64,000 nt of DNA from Janibacter alkaliphilus (GCF_013408565.1 NZ_JACBZX010000001.1:2418001-2482000); one strand, 5' to 3'; numbered from the stretch's first letter, positions 1 through 9,534 are shown. Program-made: numbers and translations. Notes: generated by a model from the letters alone, not told the origin.

Positions 1-663
1 CGTGACACCGGGGCGCTCGACGAGCCGCTGCAGGACCGGATCGCGCAGGCGGTGCTGGCGGCAGACAGCCCGGACCCGGTCGGCACGGGCGCGGACGTCA
101 CGGACCCGGACGTCACGGACCCGGTCGGTACGGGCGCGACGCCAGACGGCGGGTCGGCGCCGCTCGACCCGGAGGACCCGGCGAGCCACCTGATCATCGT
201 GCGCCGGGCGGCGGAGGCCGAACGGATCTCGCGCGACCTGCTCCTGCAGGCCGTCGGCGCGGCCCGGGCCAGCGGGCACAGCTGGGCCGCCATCGGACGC
301 GAGCTGGGGATGAGCCGGCAGGCGGCCCAGCAGCGCTTCGGCGGAGCGGACGCCGTCGACGCGGTCACCACGAGCGGTGCCGACGCCCCGGCAGCCGCGC
401 CCGAGACGCGGCGGCTGGGGCCGATCACCGCGCTCGACGAGATGGCTGAGCTGGCGATCGCCGGTCGGCAGGGCTGGCGCACGGTCGGCGCCGGCATGTT
501 CTACCATCTCGTGGAGCGCACCGAGACCCGGTGGGAGCACCGCCGGGTGGTCTGGGCGGGCCCGGCGCAGCGGTTCGAGCGGGACGGGTGGCAGGTGGCG
601 CTGCGCGCCTTCCCGTGGATCTACCTGGTGCGCGACCTCGGCCTGCCGCCCGAGCAGCCCTGA
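1..663 (+). CDS. HTH-containing protein, 5' end cut by window
   Basis: The frame is open from base 1 to a TGA at 661-663, so the true start is probably upstream; a GTG at 52 is the first visible candidate. About 220 residues are visible. Residues 94-114 form a helix-turn-helix (SWAAIGRELGMSRQAAQQRF), a pattern common in small actinobacterial DNA-binding proteins with an AIG..LG.SRQAAQQRF core. The part before it is acidic and low-complexity, with short imperfect repeats of D-V-T-D-P and V-G-T-G-A, encoded by repeated DNA at about 71-138. The C-terminal 80 residues are unrecognised. No regulated target can be named. Confidence 0.6.
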   Translation, partial: RDTGALDEPLQDRIAQAVLAADSPDPVGTGADVTDPDVTDPVGTGATPDGGSAPLDPEDPASHLIIVRRAAEAERISRDLLLQAVGAARASGHSWAAIGRELGMSRQAAQQRFGGADAVDAVTTSGADAPAAAPETRRLGPITALDEMAELAIAGRQGWRTVGAGMFYHLVERTETRWEHRRVVWAGPAQRFERDGWQVALRAFPWIYLVRDLGLPPEQP

Positions 664-695
664 GGCACGCGGCACCGCTCGGTCACGGCCGGCAC

Positions 696-701
696 TAGCC
701 T
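696..701 (+). promoter_or_regulatory. -10 box of glycerate kinase, leaderless type
   Basis: TAGCCT fits the actinobacterial TANNNT -10 and ends six bases before the GTG at 708. The expected transcription start falls on or next to the start codon, and no Shine-Dalgarno sequence is present. Confidence 0.5.
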
Positions 702-707
702 GCGGGG

Positions 708-1868
708 GTGCACGTGCTCCTCGCCCCGGACTGCTTCACCGGCACCCTGACCGCCACCCAGGCGGCCGAGGCGATGGCCGCCGGCTGGCGGAGCAGCGCC
801 CCCGACGACCTGCTCACCCTCCGCCCCCTCTCCGACGGCGGACCCGGCTTCCTCGACGTCGTCGAAGGGGCCCGCGGCGGCCGCTCGGTGGCGGTCACCG
901 TCTCCGGCCCGCTCGGCGTGCCCACCCCGGCCGCCGTGCTGCTCACCGAGGACGGGGTGCGCACCGCGTGGATCGAGTCCGCCCAGGCGATCGGGCTGCA
1001 CCTGCTGGAGGCCAGCGAGCGCGACCCCGGGCGCACCAGCACCCGTGGCCTGGGCGAGCTGATCGCCGCCGCAGCCGACGAGGGCGCCGAGCGGATCGTC
1101 GTCGGGCTCGGCGGCTCCGGGACGAACGACGCCGGAGCCGGGATGCTCGCGGCGCTCGGCGCCGGTCCCGGAGAGGTGCTCGGCGGCGGGGGAGCCGGCC
1201 TGGTCGCCGCCCGCGAGGGCGACCTGGCCGAGCTGGCCGCCGTGCGGCAGCGGCTGGCCGCGATCGACCTCGTCGTGGCCACCGACGTCGACGCCCCGCT
1301 GCTGGGGCTGCAGGGCGCCAGCGCCGTCTACGCCGAGCAGAAGGGCGCCACCCCCGAGCAGGGGCAGCTGCTCGAGGCCAGCCTCGGCCACTTCGCCGAC
1401 CTTGTCCGTCGGGTGCTGCCCCCGGGCGAGGACCTGCTCACCGGGCGGCCGCGCCGCCTGGACCGGGCCCCCGGCGCCGGGGCGGCCGGCGGGGCGGGCT
1501 ACGCGCTGCTCGTGCTTGGGGCGCGCCGGGTGAGCGGCGTGGCGACGGTCATCGAGGCGGTCGGGCTGGACGAGCTGGTCGCCGCGGCCGACCTCGTGGT
1601 CACCGGCGAGGGGCAGCTCGACTGGCAGAGCCTGCAGGGCAAGGTCGTCGCCGGGGTGTGCCAGGTGGCGGCCCCGCACGCGGTGCCGGTGGTGGCGATC
1701 GCCGGGCGCGCGATGATCGGCCGCCGGGAGGCCATGGCGATGGGCGCCAGCGGGGTCTACGCGGTCGCCGAGCGCCCTGACCAGGTGGAGGCGGCGATGG
1801 CCGACCCGGTCGGCACGCTCACCGCCCGCACGGCCCGGGTGGCCGCCACCTGGTCGCCGCGCCGCTGA
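708..1868 (+). CDS. Glycerate kinase family protein
   Basis: The 386-residue product fits the glycerate kinase (GckA/GlxK-type) family, which phosphorylates D-glycerate with ATP. Family features are the N-terminal APDCFTGTLTATQAAEAM segment near residue 7, LSDGGPGF near residue 42, the glycine-rich GLGGSGTNDAGAGM at about 134-147, and VTGEGQLDWQSLQGK near residue 300. The GTG start is set by the -10 box just upstream. It precedes erpA, as the Rv2205c homologue does in mycobacteria. Substrate (glycerate or a related hydroxy acid) is a family inference. It could supply 2- or 3-phosphoglycerate to central metabolism. Confidence 0.85.
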   Translation: MHVLLAPDCFTGTLTATQAAEAMAAGWRSSAPDDLLTLRPLSDGGPGFLDVVEGARGGRSVAVTVSGPLGVPTPAAVLLTEDGVRTAWIESAQAIGLHLLEASERDPGRTSTRGLGELIAAAADEGAERIVVGLGGSGTNDAGAGMLAALGAGPGEVLGGGGAGLVAAREGDLAELAAVRQRLAAIDLVVATDVDAPLLGLQGASAVYAEQKGATPEQGQLLEASLGHFADLVRRVLPPGEDLLTGRPRRLDRAPGAGAAGGAGYALLVLGARRVSGVATVIEAVGLDELVAAADLVVTGEGQLDWQSLQGKVVAGVCQVAAPHAVPVVAIAGRAMIGRREAMAMGASGVYAVAERPDQVEAAMADPVGTLTARTARVAATWSPRR

Positions 1869-1938
1869 CCACCCCGACCAGTCGCCGCACGCCGCCGCGC
1901 CGTTGACCACCGCGCCGCCGACCGCCGGCGCGGTGACG

Positions 1939-1944
1939 TATCGT
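1939..1944 (+). promoter_or_regulatory. Probable -10 box upstream of erpA
   Basis: TATCGT lies about 106 bases before the erpA ATG, in the 182-base gap after glycerate kinase. It leaves a short untranslated leader. A TTGACC at 1903-1908 is too far away to be its -35. Confidence 0.35.
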
Positions 1945-2050
1945 GGGTGACGTCGGGAAGCGATCCGCCACCGCGGGCGTTGCACCCGGTGAGCGACGCG
2001 GCAGCGCCGCCCGAGAGACCTGACCCCGAGACGATCCGAGGACTACCGCG

Positions 2051-2425
2051 ATGAGCGTCCAGGACACCCAGCCCAGCACGCCGGCCACCGCCGAGGACAC
2101 GCACGGCGTCATCCTCACCGACCTCGCCGCCGGCAAGGTGAAGTCCCTGCTCGAGCAGGAGGGCCGCGACGACCTGCGGCTGCGCGTCGGCGTGCAGCCC
2201 GGCGGCTGCTCCGGCCTGATCTACCAGCTGTACTTCGACGAGCGCAGCCTCGACGGCGACCTGGTCCGTGACTTCGGCGGCGTCGAGGTCGTCGTCGACC
2301 GGATGAGCTCGCCGTACCTGTCCGGCGCCACCATCGACTTCGCCGACACCATCGAGAAGCAGGGCTTCACCATCGACAACCCGAACGCGGGCAGCTCCTG
2401 CGCCTGCGGCGACTCCTTCAGCTGA
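2051..2425 (+). CDS. erpA: Iron-sulfur cluster insertion protein (HesB/IscA/ErpA family)
   Basis: This 124-residue A-type carrier hands Fe-S clusters to apoproteins. The three family cysteines are all visible: Cys53 in GGCSGL, and Cys117 and Cys119 in the C-terminal SSCACGDSF. The extra N-terminal 20 residues are low-complexity, as usual in actinobacteria. The start is an ATG with GAGGA about nine bases upstream. A strong hairpin follows the gene. Its nearness to the respiratory genes fits a role in supplying Fe-S proteins such as the Rieske subunit QcrA, but that link is inferred. The family call is secure. Confidence 0.95.
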   Translation: MSVQDTQPSTPATAEDTHGVILTDLAAGKVKSLLEQEGRDDLRLRVGVQPGGCSGLIYQLYFDERSLDGDLVRDFGGVEVVVDRMSSPYLSGATIDFADTIEKQGFTIDNPNAGSSCACGDSFS

Positions 2426-2478
2426 GCCCCCGGCGGGGCCCCCTCCGGGCGGGCCCGCCGACGCGACGCACCTCACGA

Positions 2479-2514
2479 CGAGGCCGCGGTCTCCCTCCCG
2501 GGACCGCGGCCTCG
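2479..2514 (+). terminator. Hairpin terminator after erpA
   Basis: A perfect GC-rich stem pairs CGAGGCCGCGGTC (2479-2491) with GACCGCGGCCTCG (2502-2514) around a ten-base loop. It lies between erpA and the adoK promoter. No long U-tract follows, as is common in high-GC actinobacteria. Confidence 0.7.
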
Positions 2515-2521
2515 CCGTCTG

Positions 2522-2527
2522 TAGGGT
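2522..2527 (+). promoter_or_regulatory. -10 box of adoK, leaderless type
   Basis: TAGGGT ends six bases before the GTG at 2534. There is no Shine-Dalgarno sequence, so the transcript probably starts at the start codon. Confidence 0.5.
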
Positions 2528-2533
2528 GACCGG

Positions 2534-3523
2534 GTGCCTATCGCCATCGCCGGATCCATCGCCACCGACAACCTGATGACCTTCTCCGGGAGGTTCGCCG
2601 ACTCGCTCGTGCCGGACCAGCTGGACAAGATCTCGGTCTCCTTCCTCGCCCACTCGCTCGAGGTCCGCCGCGGCGGGGTGGCCGCGAACATCAGCTTCGG
2701 CATGGCCAACCTCGGCCAGCGCCCGGTGCTCGTCGGCGCCGTCGGCGAGGACTTCGCCGACTACCGCTCCTGGCTGGAGCGGCACGGCGTCGACTGCGGC
2801 TCGGTGCTCACCTCGCAGACCCAGCACACCGCCCGCTTCGTGTGCACCACCGACGACGACATGGCCCAGATCGCCACCTTCTACGCCGGCGCGATGAGCG
2901 AGGCCCGGGAGATCGAGCTGGCGCCCATCGCCGAGCGCGTCGGCGGCCTCGACCTCGTGCTCGTCGGCCCGGACGACCCCGAGGCGATGCGCCGGCACAC
3001 CCGCGAGTGCCTCTCCCGCGGCATCCCCTTCGTCGCCGACCCCAGCCAGCAGCTCGCCTTCAGCGACGGCGAGTTCATCCGCGAGCTCATCGACGGGGCC
3101 GAGTACCTCATCACCAACGAGTACGAGTCGCACCTGACCGAGCAGAAGACCGGCTGGAGCCAGCAGGAGATCGACTCCCGGGTCACCTACCGGGTCACCA
3201 CCCTCGGCAAGGACGGGGTCCGGATCACCGGGAAGGGGATCGAGGAGCCGATCGAGGTCGGGGTGGCCCGCGAGGTGCGCAAGGCCGACCCCACCGGGGT
3301 CGGCGACGCCTTCCGCGCCGGCTTCCTCACCGGCGTCTCCGAGGGGCTGCCGCTGCGCGAGTCGGCCGAGCTCGGCTCGATGCTGGCGACCTACGTCATC
3401 GAGACCGTCGGCACCCAGGAGTACGAGCTGGGCCAGGCCCGCTTCCTGGAGCGGCTCGCCGAGGCCTACGGGCAGGAGAGCGCCGACCGGATCGCCGGCC
3501 ACGTGCGCTGCCCCCGCCCCTGA
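2534..3523 (+). CDS. adoK: PfkB-family kinase, probable adenosine kinase
   Basis: The 329-residue product has the ribokinase/PfkB fold. It shows the N-terminal GSIATDNLM, the RRGGVAANISFGMANLG segment near residue 45, and the PfkB signature ADPTGVGDAFRAGF near residues 250-263 with the catalytic aspartate. It resembles actinobacterial CbhK/AdoK proteins, and its place between erpA and the cytochrome oxidase genes matches Rv2202c, a characterised M. tuberculosis adenosine kinase. Adenosine phosphorylation in purine salvage is therefore the best guess. Another sugar or nucleoside substrate cannot be excluded. The start is fixed by the -10 box. Confidence 0.75.
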   Translation: MPIAIAGSIATDNLMTFSGRFADSLVPDQLDKISVSFLAHSLEVRRGGVAANISFGMANLGQRPVLVGAVGEDFADYRSWLERHGVDCGSVLTSQTQHTARFVCTTDDDMAQIATFYAGAMSEAREIELAPIAERVGGLDLVLVGPDDPEAMRRHTRECLSRGIPFVADPSQQLAFSDGEFIRELIDGAEYLITNEYESHLTEQKTGWSQQEIDSRVTYRVTTLGKDGVRITGKGIEEPIEVGVAREVRKADPTGVGDAFRAGFLTGVSEGLPLRESAELGSMLATYVIETVGTQEYELGQARFLERLAEAYGQESADRIAGHVRCPRP

Positions 3524-3559
3524 CCCGCGCGCAGCAGGCCTGACCGAGGACCCGGGCCG

Positions 3560-4306
3560 GTGACCTCGCCGCCCGTGCGGCCGCCCCACCCGCCGACGGA
3601 GCCGCCGCCGACCCGCTGGCGGCTGCCCGACCCCGCCGGGGCCGGGGAGGACGACCTGCTCGCCCTCGGCGCCGACCTCGAGCCCGGGACGATGCTGGCC
3701 GCCTACCGCGGCGGGCTCTTCCCGATGGGGGTGGGCGAGGGCGGCGGGCCGCCGCTGGGCTGGTGGTCCCCGCTGCGCCGCGGCGTGCTCGAGCCCGGCT
3801 CGGTCCGGGTGAGCCGGTCGCTGCGGCGCTCGCTGCCCACCTTCACCACGACCGTGGACCGCGCCTTCGACGCGGTCGTCGCCGGCTGCGCGGACCCGAG
3901 CCGCTCGGGGGCGTGGATCACCCCGGCCGTGGCCGCCGCCTACGGTCGGCTGCACCGGCTCGGGTGGGCGCACAGCATCGAGGTGTGGCGGGCCGGCGAG
4001 CTCGTCGGCGGCCTCTACGGCCTCGGCGTGCGCGGGCTCTTCGCCGGGGAGTCGATGTTCCACCGGGCCACCGACGCCTCGAAGGCGGCGCTGGTGCGCC
4101 TGGACGGGATCGTCGCCGGGGACGGGGACCCGCGCCGGATCATCGACGTGCAGTGGCGCACCGACCACCTGGCCACGCTGGGTGTCACCGAGATGGCCCG
4201 GACGGACTACCTGCTCCGGCTGAGCGCTGCGGCGGCCTGCCCCGAGATCGACTGGCGCGCAGCGGCGGACGATGCTGCCGGTGACGGCGGTACGGCGCCG
4301 GGCTGA
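3560..4306 (+). CDS. aat: Leucyl/phenylalanyl-tRNA-protein transferase
   Basis: Aat attaches Leu or Phe from charged tRNA to the N-terminus of proteins that begin with Arg or Lys, tagging them for ClpS/ClpAP-type degradation (N-end rule). The 248-residue protein shows the family blocks: FPMG and WWSPLRRGVL near residues 53-76, ELVGGLYGLGVRGLFAGESMF at about 149-169, and DASKAALVRL just after. The GTG start has a GAGGA about ten bases upstream and lies 36 bases after adoK, so the two are probably co-transcribed. The C-terminal 30 residues are variable. Confidence 0.92.
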   Translation: MTSPPVRPPHPPTEPPPTRWRLPDPAGAGEDDLLALGADLEPGTMLAAYRGGLFPMGVGEGGGPPLGWWSPLRRGVLEPGSVRVSRSLRRSLPTFTTTVDRAFDAVVAGCADPSRSGAWITPAVAAAYGRLHRLGWAHSIEVWRAGELVGGLYGLGVRGLFAGESMFHRATDASKAALVRLDGIVAGDGDPRRIIDVQWRTDHLATLGVTEMARTDYLLRLSAAAACPEIDWRAAADDAAGDGGTAPG

Positions 4307-4411
4307 GGCCTCACCGCACGCTCGACGCCGGGCACCCCTTGCGGCGTCAGGACAGGCCTGTGCGGTAGCGTGGCATCCGTCGTTTGGAACCATCTGATGA
4401 GTGGGTGTCTT

Positions 4412-5305
4412 GTGCCTGTGACTCGCCGTCCGGCCCGGTCGCGTTCGCGCCGCCGTCTCGCCGTCCTCGGTCTTGCCCTGAGCCCGCTGGTGCTCACCGC
4501 CTGCGGCGCCGTCGGGGTGCACGCCGACCCGGCGAACGGGTACCTGCCGAACGGCATCACCGAGGAGTCCAAGCAGGTCGAGGAGCTGTGGATGGGCTCC
4601 TGGATCGCCGCGCTGGCGGTCGGCGTGCTCGTCTGGGGCCTGATCCTCTGGTGCGTCGCGGCCTACCGGAAGCGCAAGGACGACAACACCCTCCCGGTGC
4701 AGTTCCAGTACAACGTGCCGCTGGAGATCCTCTACACGGTCGTGCCCATGCTCATGGTGGGCGTCCTCTTCTACTACTCCGAGGTCGCCACCCAGGACCT
4801 GCACGACACCAGCGCGGAGCCGGACGAGACGATCAACGTCGTCGCCAAGCAGTGGACCTGGGACTTCAACTACGTCGACGCCGACGTGCACGAGTCCGGT
4901 CAGATGGCCGAGCTGACCGGTGAGGAGGGCGTCGAGGAGACCCTGCCGACGCTCTACGTCCCGGTGGGGGAGACCGTGGAGCTGCAGCTGACGTCGCGCG
5001 ACGTCGTCCACTCCTTCTGGGTGCCGGCCTTCCTCGAGAAGATGGACCTCAACCCCGGCGTGGTGAACGTCCTGCAGGTCACCCCGACCGAGGAGGGCAC
5101 CTTCCAGGGCAAGTGCGCCGAGCTCTGCGGCGCCTACCACAGCCAGATGCTCTTCAACCTCGAGGTGGTCAGCCGCGAGGAGTACGACGCGCACATGGCC
5201 GAGCTCGAGGAGCAGGGCAACACCGGCCTGCTGCCGAACGACCTCAACCGCGACGAGATCATCGAGCGGGACCAGCCGCTCCTGGACGAGGAGGAGTCGA
5301 ACTGA
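4412..5305 (+). CDS. ctaC: Cytochrome c oxidase subunit II (CtaC), lipoprotein
   Basis: This subunit of the aa3 oxidase carries the CuA centre that takes electrons from cytochrome c (here the QcrC diheme). From the GTG at 4412 it has a basic N-terminus, a hydrophobic stretch and a lipobox LTAC (Cys31), two transmembrane helices, and CuA ligands His200, Cys235, Cys239, His243 and Met246 in [13 protein letters not shown]. An ATG at 4397 or a GTG at 4370 are alternative starts; 4412 gives the cleanest signal peptide. A TAGCGT -10 lies at 4366-4371. The stop overlaps the ctaD start by one base (TGATG). Confidence 0.93.
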   Translation: MPVTRRPARSRSRRRLAVLGLALSPLVLTACGAVGVHADPANGYLPNGITEESKQVEELWMGSWIAALAVGVLVWGLILWCVAAYRKRKDDNTLPVQFQYNVPLEILYTVVPMLMVGVLFYYSEVATQDLHDTSAEPDETINVVAKQWTWDFNYVDADVHESGQMAELTGEEGVEETLPTLYVPVGETVELQLTSRDVVHSFWVPAFLEKMDLNPGVVNVLQVTPTEEGTFQGKCAELCGAYHSQMLFNLEVVSREEYDAHMAELEEQGNTGLLPNDLNRDEIIERDQPLLDEEESN

Positions 5306-7101
5306 TGTCCACCGTCAGCGGCGCCCTGAACCGCACCTCCGACGACTCCGTGCGCAACGAGCGGGTGGCCGCGCGACGGGCCCGGGCCGGCACCCAGTTC
5401 TTCCGGTACATCACGACGACCGACCACAAGGTCATCGGCAACCTCTACCTCATCACCAGCTTCCTCTGGTTCCTCGTCGGCGGCGTCATGGCCGTCGTCA
5501 TCCGGCTCGAGCTGTGGGCCCCCGGCCTGCAGGTGGTGGACAACCCCGAGCAGTTCAACCAGATGTTCACCATGCACGGCACGATCATGCTGCTGCTCTT
5601 CGCGACGCCCTCCTTCGCCGGCTTCGCGAACGCGCTCATGCCGCTGCAGATCGGTGCGCCGGACGTGGCCTTCCCACGGCTGAACATGTTCGCCTTCTGG
5701 CTCTTCCTCTTCGGCGGGATCATCGCCGCGCTGGGGCTCTTCACCCCCGGCGGCGCCGCCTCCTTCGGCTGGACCGCCTACGCGCCGCTGTCCGACTCCG
5801 CCTTCAGCCCGGGGATCGGCGCCGACCTGTGGATCTGGGGCCTGGGCCTGAGCGGCTTCGGCACGATCCTCGGTGGCGTCAACTTCATCACGACGATCAT
5901 CTGCATGCGGGCGCCCGGCATGACGATGTTCCGGATGCCGATCTTCACCTGGACGGTGCTGATCACCTCGGTGCTCATCCTCATGGCCTTCCCGGTGCTG
6001 GCCGCGGCGCTCATCGGCCTCGGCTTCGACCGGCGCTTCGGCGGGCACATCTTCGACCCGAGCAACGGCGGGGTGATGCTCTGGCAGCACCTCTTCTGGT
6101 TCTTCGGGCACCCCGAGGTCTACGTCCTCGCGCTGCCGTTCTTCGGCGTGATCTCCGAGGTCATCCCGACCTTCTCGCGCAAGCCGATCTTCGGCTACAA
6201 GACGCTGGTCTTCGCGACCATCGCCATCGCCGCGCTGTCGGTCTCGGTGTGGGCCCACCACATGTACGTCACCGGCCAGATCTTCCTGCCGTTCTTCGCG
6301 ATCATGACGATGGCGATCGCGGTGCCCACCGGGGTGAAGTTCTTCAACTGGATCGGCACGATGTGGGGCGGCAAGATCGTCATGAGCGCGGCCATGCTGT
6401 GGGCCGTCGGCTTCCTCGTGACCTTCCTCTTCGGTGGTCTGACCGGGGTCATCCTGGCCAGCCCGGCCCTGGACTTCCAGGTCAGCGACACCTACTTCGT
6501 CGTGGCCCACTTCCACTACGTGCTCTTCGGCACGATCGTCTTCAGCTTCTTCGCGGCGCTCTTCTACTGGTGGCCGAAGTTCACCGGGAAGATGCTCGAC
6601 GAGCGGCTCGGCAAGATCCAGTTCTGGCTGCTCTTCGTCGGCTTCCACACGACCTTCCTCATCCAGCACTGGCTGGGCGCGAACAACATGCCCCGCCGCT
6701 ACGCCGACTACCTGCCCGAGGACGGCCTGCAGCTGGGCAACCAGATCTCCACGGTCGGCTCGCTCATCCTCGCGGTGAGCTTCCTGCCCTTCTTCTACAA
6801 CGTCTGGAAGACCCAGACGAAGGGGGAGAAGGTCGAGGTCGACGACCCGTGGGAGTACAGCTCCAGCCTGGAGTGGGCGACCTCCTGCCCGCCGCCGCGG
6901 CACAACTTCACGTCGATCCCGCGGATCCGCTCCGAGCGGCCCGCCTTCGACCTGCACCACCCGGAGTACGCGCCGAAGGCGATCCGCAGCGCGCTGGAGC
7001 GTGACCGCGAGCTCGCCGCGGGCCAGGCAGGCGCCGGCTCCGGCTCCGCGGGCGGCACCGGCTCGACCTCCGCCCCGACCACCCCGGGAGACGCCCGATG
7101 A
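5305..7101 (+). CDS. ctaD: Cytochrome c oxidase subunit I (CtaD)
   Basis: This 598-residue catalytic subunit carries haem a and the haem a3-CuB site, reduces O2 to water and pumps protons. There are about 12 transmembrane helices. The HPEVY motif (His269, Tyr273) supplies a CuB ligand and the cross-linked tyrosine, and His318-His319 supply the other CuB ligands. HFHYVLFG further on holds the haem ligands. The ATG overlaps the ctaC stop, giving translational coupling. The C-terminal tail is Gly/Ser/Pro-rich and ends in an ATGA overlap with ctaF. The family call is not in doubt. Confidence 0.97.
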   Translation: MSTVSGALNRTSDDSVRNERVAARRARAGTQFFRYITTTDHKVIGNLYLITSFLWFLVGGVMAVVIRLELWAPGLQVVDNPEQFNQMFTMHGTIMLLLFATPSFAGFANALMPLQIGAPDVAFPRLNMFAFWLFLFGGIIAALGLFTPGGAASFGWTAYAPLSDSAFSPGIGADLWIWGLGLSGFGTILGGVNFITTIICMRAPGMTMFRMPIFTWTVLITSVLILMAFPVLAAALIGLGFDRRFGGHIFDPSNGGVMLWQHLFWFFGHPEVYVLALPFFGVISEVIPTFSRKPIFGYKTLVFATIAIAALSVSVWAHHMYVTGQIFLPFFAIMTMAIAVPTGVKFFNWIGTMWGGKIVMSAAMLWAVGFLVTFLFGGLTGVILASPALDFQVSDTYFVVAHFHYVLFGTIVFSFFAALFYWWPKFTGKMLDERLGKIQFWLLFVGFHTTFLIQHWLGANNMPRRYADYLPEDGLQLGNQISTVGSLILAVSFLPFFYNVWKTQTKGEKVEVDDPWEYSSSLEWATSCPPPRHNFTSIPRIRSERPAFDLHHPEYAPKAIRSALERDRELAAGQAGAGSGSAGGTGSTSAPTTPGDAR

Positions 7102-7499
7102 AGGCCGAGACCAAGCTCTTCACCCTGCTCGGCGCCTTCTTCGCCGCCTGCGGGATCGCCTACGGGCTGGTCACCGGCTGGGACGAGCCGGTCGGTGTCG
7201 TCGCGCTGCTGCTCTCCGCCGGCCTCGGCGCGATGATCAGCTTCTTCCTCTGGAAGGCCGGCAAGGACCTGCCGCCGCGGCCGGACGACAGCCCGGACGG
7301 CGAGATCGCCGACCAGGCCGGCGACTACGGCGAGTTCGCCCCCTACTCATGGTGGCCCCTGTGGCTCGGCCTGTCCGGCGCGATCATCTTCCTCGGCGTG
7401 GCCGTCGGCTTCTGGGTCTTCTTCCTCGGTGCGGTCTTCGGGGTCTACGCCCTCGTCGGCTGGGTCTTCGAGTACTACCAGGGCGAGCACGCCAGCTGA
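7098..7499 (+). CDS. ctaF: Cytochrome c oxidase subunit IV, actinobacterial type (CtaF)
   Basis: This 133-residue membrane protein has about four hydrophobic segments, two N-terminal (around residues 6-26 and 32-52) and two after residue 85. A hydrophilic loop in between contains [15 protein letters not shown], typical of the actinobacterial subunit IV that stabilises the aa3 oxidase in the bc1-aa3 supercomplex. It overlaps the ctaD stop by four bases (ATGA), so ctaC-ctaD-ctaF form one operon. A hairpin follows. It corresponds to the Rv2199c position in M. tuberculosis. Confidence 0.9.
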   Translation: MKAETKLFTLLGAFFAACGIAYGLVTGWDEPVGVVALLLSAGLGAMISFFLWKAGKDLPPRPDDSPDGEIADQAGDYGEFAPYSWWPLWLGLSGAIIFLGVAVGFWVFFLGAVFGVYALVGWVFEYYQGEHAS

Positions 7500-7503
7500 C
7501 GAC

Positions 7504-7523
7504 CCCGCCGGGAGACCGGCGGG
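7504..7523 (+). terminator. Hairpin after ctaF
   Basis: An eight-base perfect stem, CCCGCCGG / CCGGCGGG, with a GAGA tetraloop begins five bases after the ctaF stop. It probably ends the ctaCDF transcript. There is no U-tract. Confidence 0.55.
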
Positions 7524-7621
7524 CCCGTGACGGGAGACCGCCTCCCGCTGCTCTGCCGACTCGTGACCCGCGCGTAACCGGCGCGTGACCGCGGCGGCCC
7601 CGGCCTCGCCGGCCCGGCCGC

Positions 7622-7627
7622 TAGCGT
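7622..7627 (+). promoter_or_regulatory. -10 box of GNAT gene, leaderless type
   Basis: TAGCGT ends eight bases before the ATG at 7636 and there is no ribosome-binding site. Confidence 0.45.
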
Positions 7628-7635
7628 CGGTCGAC

Positions 7636-8127
7636 ATGGACGAGGGACACCCTGTACGGCAGGCGACGGCGGCGGACGCTCCCACCCTGGGGCGGCTGCT
7701 GTGGGCCTTCAACACCGAGTACGAGACCCCGACCGACCCGGCGCAGGTGCTCGCCGACCGGTTCGCCCGGATGCTCCAGGGGCGCGACGCCTTCGCGCTG
7801 CTGGCCGGCGAGGACGACGGCTTCGCGCTGGTGACGCTGCGCCCGGCGATCTGGTTCGACGGGCCGATCGCCCAGCTCGAGGAGCTCTACGTGGGGCCCG
7901 AGCGGCGCAGCCAGGGCATCGGCAGCGCGCTGCTGTCGGCGGCGCGGCACCTCGTCGAGGAGCGCGGGGCCCCGGAGATCAACATCATCGTCGACGAGAG
8001 CGACCGGGCCAGCCAGCGCTTCTACGAGCGGCACGGCTTCGCCACCAGCAGCGGCGGGGTGCGCGACCGGATGCTCTTCTACGCCGGCCCCAGCGAGGAG
8101 ACCGCCGAGATCCCGGTGGTCCGCTGA
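7636..8127 (+). CDS. GNAT-family N-acetyltransferase
   Basis: The 163-residue product has the GNAT fold. LEELYVGPERRSQGIGSALL at about residues 79-98 contains the acetyl-CoA pyrophosphate-binding R/Q-x-x-G-x-G/A signature, and DRASQRFYERHGF near 118-130 is the usual C-terminal Asn/Tyr-helix region. The substrate is unknown. The chosen ATG is 8 bases after a TAGCGT -10; an upstream in-frame start at 7585 would add a Pro/Ala-rich stretch across the promoter and is unlikely. It stands alone between ctaF and the L,D-transpeptidase. Confidence 0.85.
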   Translation: MDEGHPVRQATAADAPTLGRLLWAFNTEYETPTDPAQVLADRFARMLQGRDAFALLAGEDDGFALVTLRPAIWFDGPIAQLEELYVGPERRSQGIGSALLSAARHLVEERGAPEINIIVDESDRASQRFYERHGFATSSGGVRDRMLFYAGPSEETAEIPVVR

Positions 8128-8192
8128 CCGACGCCCCCGGTCCGTCGACCGCGCGCGACCGGCGAGGATTCGGGCCTGACGACGCCCGCCGG

Positions 8193-8198
8193 TAGGCT
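8193..8198 (+). promoter_or_regulatory. Probable -10 box of L,D-transpeptidase gene
   Basis: TAGGCT lies 91 bases before the ATG at 8290, leaving a leader of about 85 bases. I see no clear -35. Confidence 0.35.
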
Positions 8199-8289
8199 GA
8201 TGCGGAGCGGTCGCGGCAGGGGCGGCCGCCCGTCGGGCGGGTCACGTCCGACGCGACGTGGCCGGGCTCGGAGCAGGGTGGACTGACGT

Positions 8290-9486
8290 ATGCGTGCGAG
8301 GACGACGACCGTCGCCGTGGGAGCGGCGCTGACGATGGGCCTGGCGGCCTGCTCGGGCAGCTCCGGTGGCAGCGGGTCCGCCAGCTCCAGCGGTGCGGCG
8401 GCCAGCTCGAGCAGCGCGACCCCCGAGCCGGCGACCGTCGAGGTCAGCCCCCGCGACGAGGCCAGCGAGATCATGCCCGACGACGAGGTCACCGTCATGG
8501 TGACCGAGGGACAGCTGCAGGAGGTCGTCGTCACCGACGCCGACGGCGACGAGCTGGCCGGCGCCGCGGAGGGCCAGACCTGGACCAGCTCGGCCCGGAT
8601 GAGCCCGTCGGAGACCTATGAGGTGGCGGTCACCGCCACCGGACCGGACGGCACCGACAGCACCCAGACCTCCACCTTCACCACCCACGAGCCGGAGGTG
8701 ACCGCCACCTACGGGGTCGTCTACGACGAGCAGACCGTCGGGGTGGGCATGCCGGTGAGCATCCAGTTCGACTCCGAGGTGACCGACGAGGTCTACCGCA
8801 AGGAGATCGAGGAGGCGGTGACCGTGAAGACCACCCCGAGCACCGAGGGCTCCTGGGGATGGCTGGACAACCGCCAGCTGATGTGGCGACCGAAGGAGTT
8901 CTGGGAGCCCGGGACGAAGGTGAGCGTGGACGCGCCGCTGACCGGCTTCCAGACCGGCGACGACAAGTGGGTGGCCGAGGACCTGTCCGGCTCGATGACC
9001 ATCGGGCGGGAGCAGCTGAGCACCGTCGACATCGCCAACCACGAGATGACCGTCGAGCGCGGCGGCCGGACCGTCAAGACCTACCCGGTCAGCAGCGGCA
9101 AGCCCGGCCCGGAGACCGAGACCCGCTCCGGGATGAAGATCGTCATCGGCAAGGTCCGCGAGATGACCATGGACTCCAGCACCGTGGGCGTGCCCGAGGG
9201 CGACCCGGACTACTACAACGTCGACACCGAGTGGAACGTCCGGGTGACCTGGACGGGGGAGTTCCTGCACTCGGCGCCCTGGTCGGTGGGCTCCCAGGGC
9301 AGCACCAACGTCTCGCACGGCTGCGTCAACCTCGCCCCGGCGAACGCGCAGTGGGTCTACGAGAACAGCCTGCCGGGGGATCCGGTGGACTTCACCGGCA
9401 GCGACCGGGAGTTCCTGCCGACCGAGGGCATCGGGGTGTGGCAGTACTCCTGGGCGCAGTGGCAGGAGCAGAGCGCCGCGGCGTGA
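8290..9486 (+). CDS. L,D-transpeptidase lipoprotein (Ldt, actinobacterial type)
   Basis: The enzyme forms 3-3 cross-links in peptidoglycan at the outer membrane face. The 398-residue protein has a signal peptide ending in the lipobox LAAC (Cys21), a Ser/Gly-rich linker, Ig-like domains over about residues 50-240 (as in mycobacterial LdtMt2) and a YkuD catalytic domain. The catalytic motif is SHGCVNL with nucleophile Cys345 and His343. The tail includes the W-rich segment WQYSWAQWQ seen in this family. It is monocistronic, between respiratory genes. Confidence 0.93.
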   Translation: MRARTTTVAVGAALTMGLAACSGSSGGSGSASSSGAAASSSSATPEPATVEVSPRDEASEIMPDDEVTVMVTEGQLQEVVVTDADGDELAGAAEGQTWTSSARMSPSETYEVAVTATGPDGTDSTQTSTFTTHEPEVTATYGVVYDEQTVGVGMPVSIQFDSEVTDEVYRKEIEEAVTVKTTPSTEGSWGWLDNRQLMWRPKEFWEPGTKVSVDAPLTGFQTGDDKWVAEDLSGSMTIGREQLSTVDIANHEMTVERGGRTVKTYPVSSGKPGPETETRSGMKIVIGKVREMTMDSSTVGVPEGDPDYYNVDTEWNVRVTWTGEFLHSAPWSVGSQGSTNVSHGCVNLAPANAQWVYENSLPGDPVDFTGSDREFLPTEGIGVWQYSWAQWQEQSAAA

Positions 9487-9534
9487 CCCGCCAGGCGTGC
9501 ACCGGCAGCTGCCGGCGGCGACCGTGACGCGCGA

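Noticed and set aside
1757..5194. Very long open frame on the minus strand (over 1100 codons)
   Set aside because: It is antisense to erpA, adoK, aat and ctaC, which are all clear family members. Its translation is rich in Val, Gly, Asp, His and Arg, typical of shadow frames in high-GC DNA.
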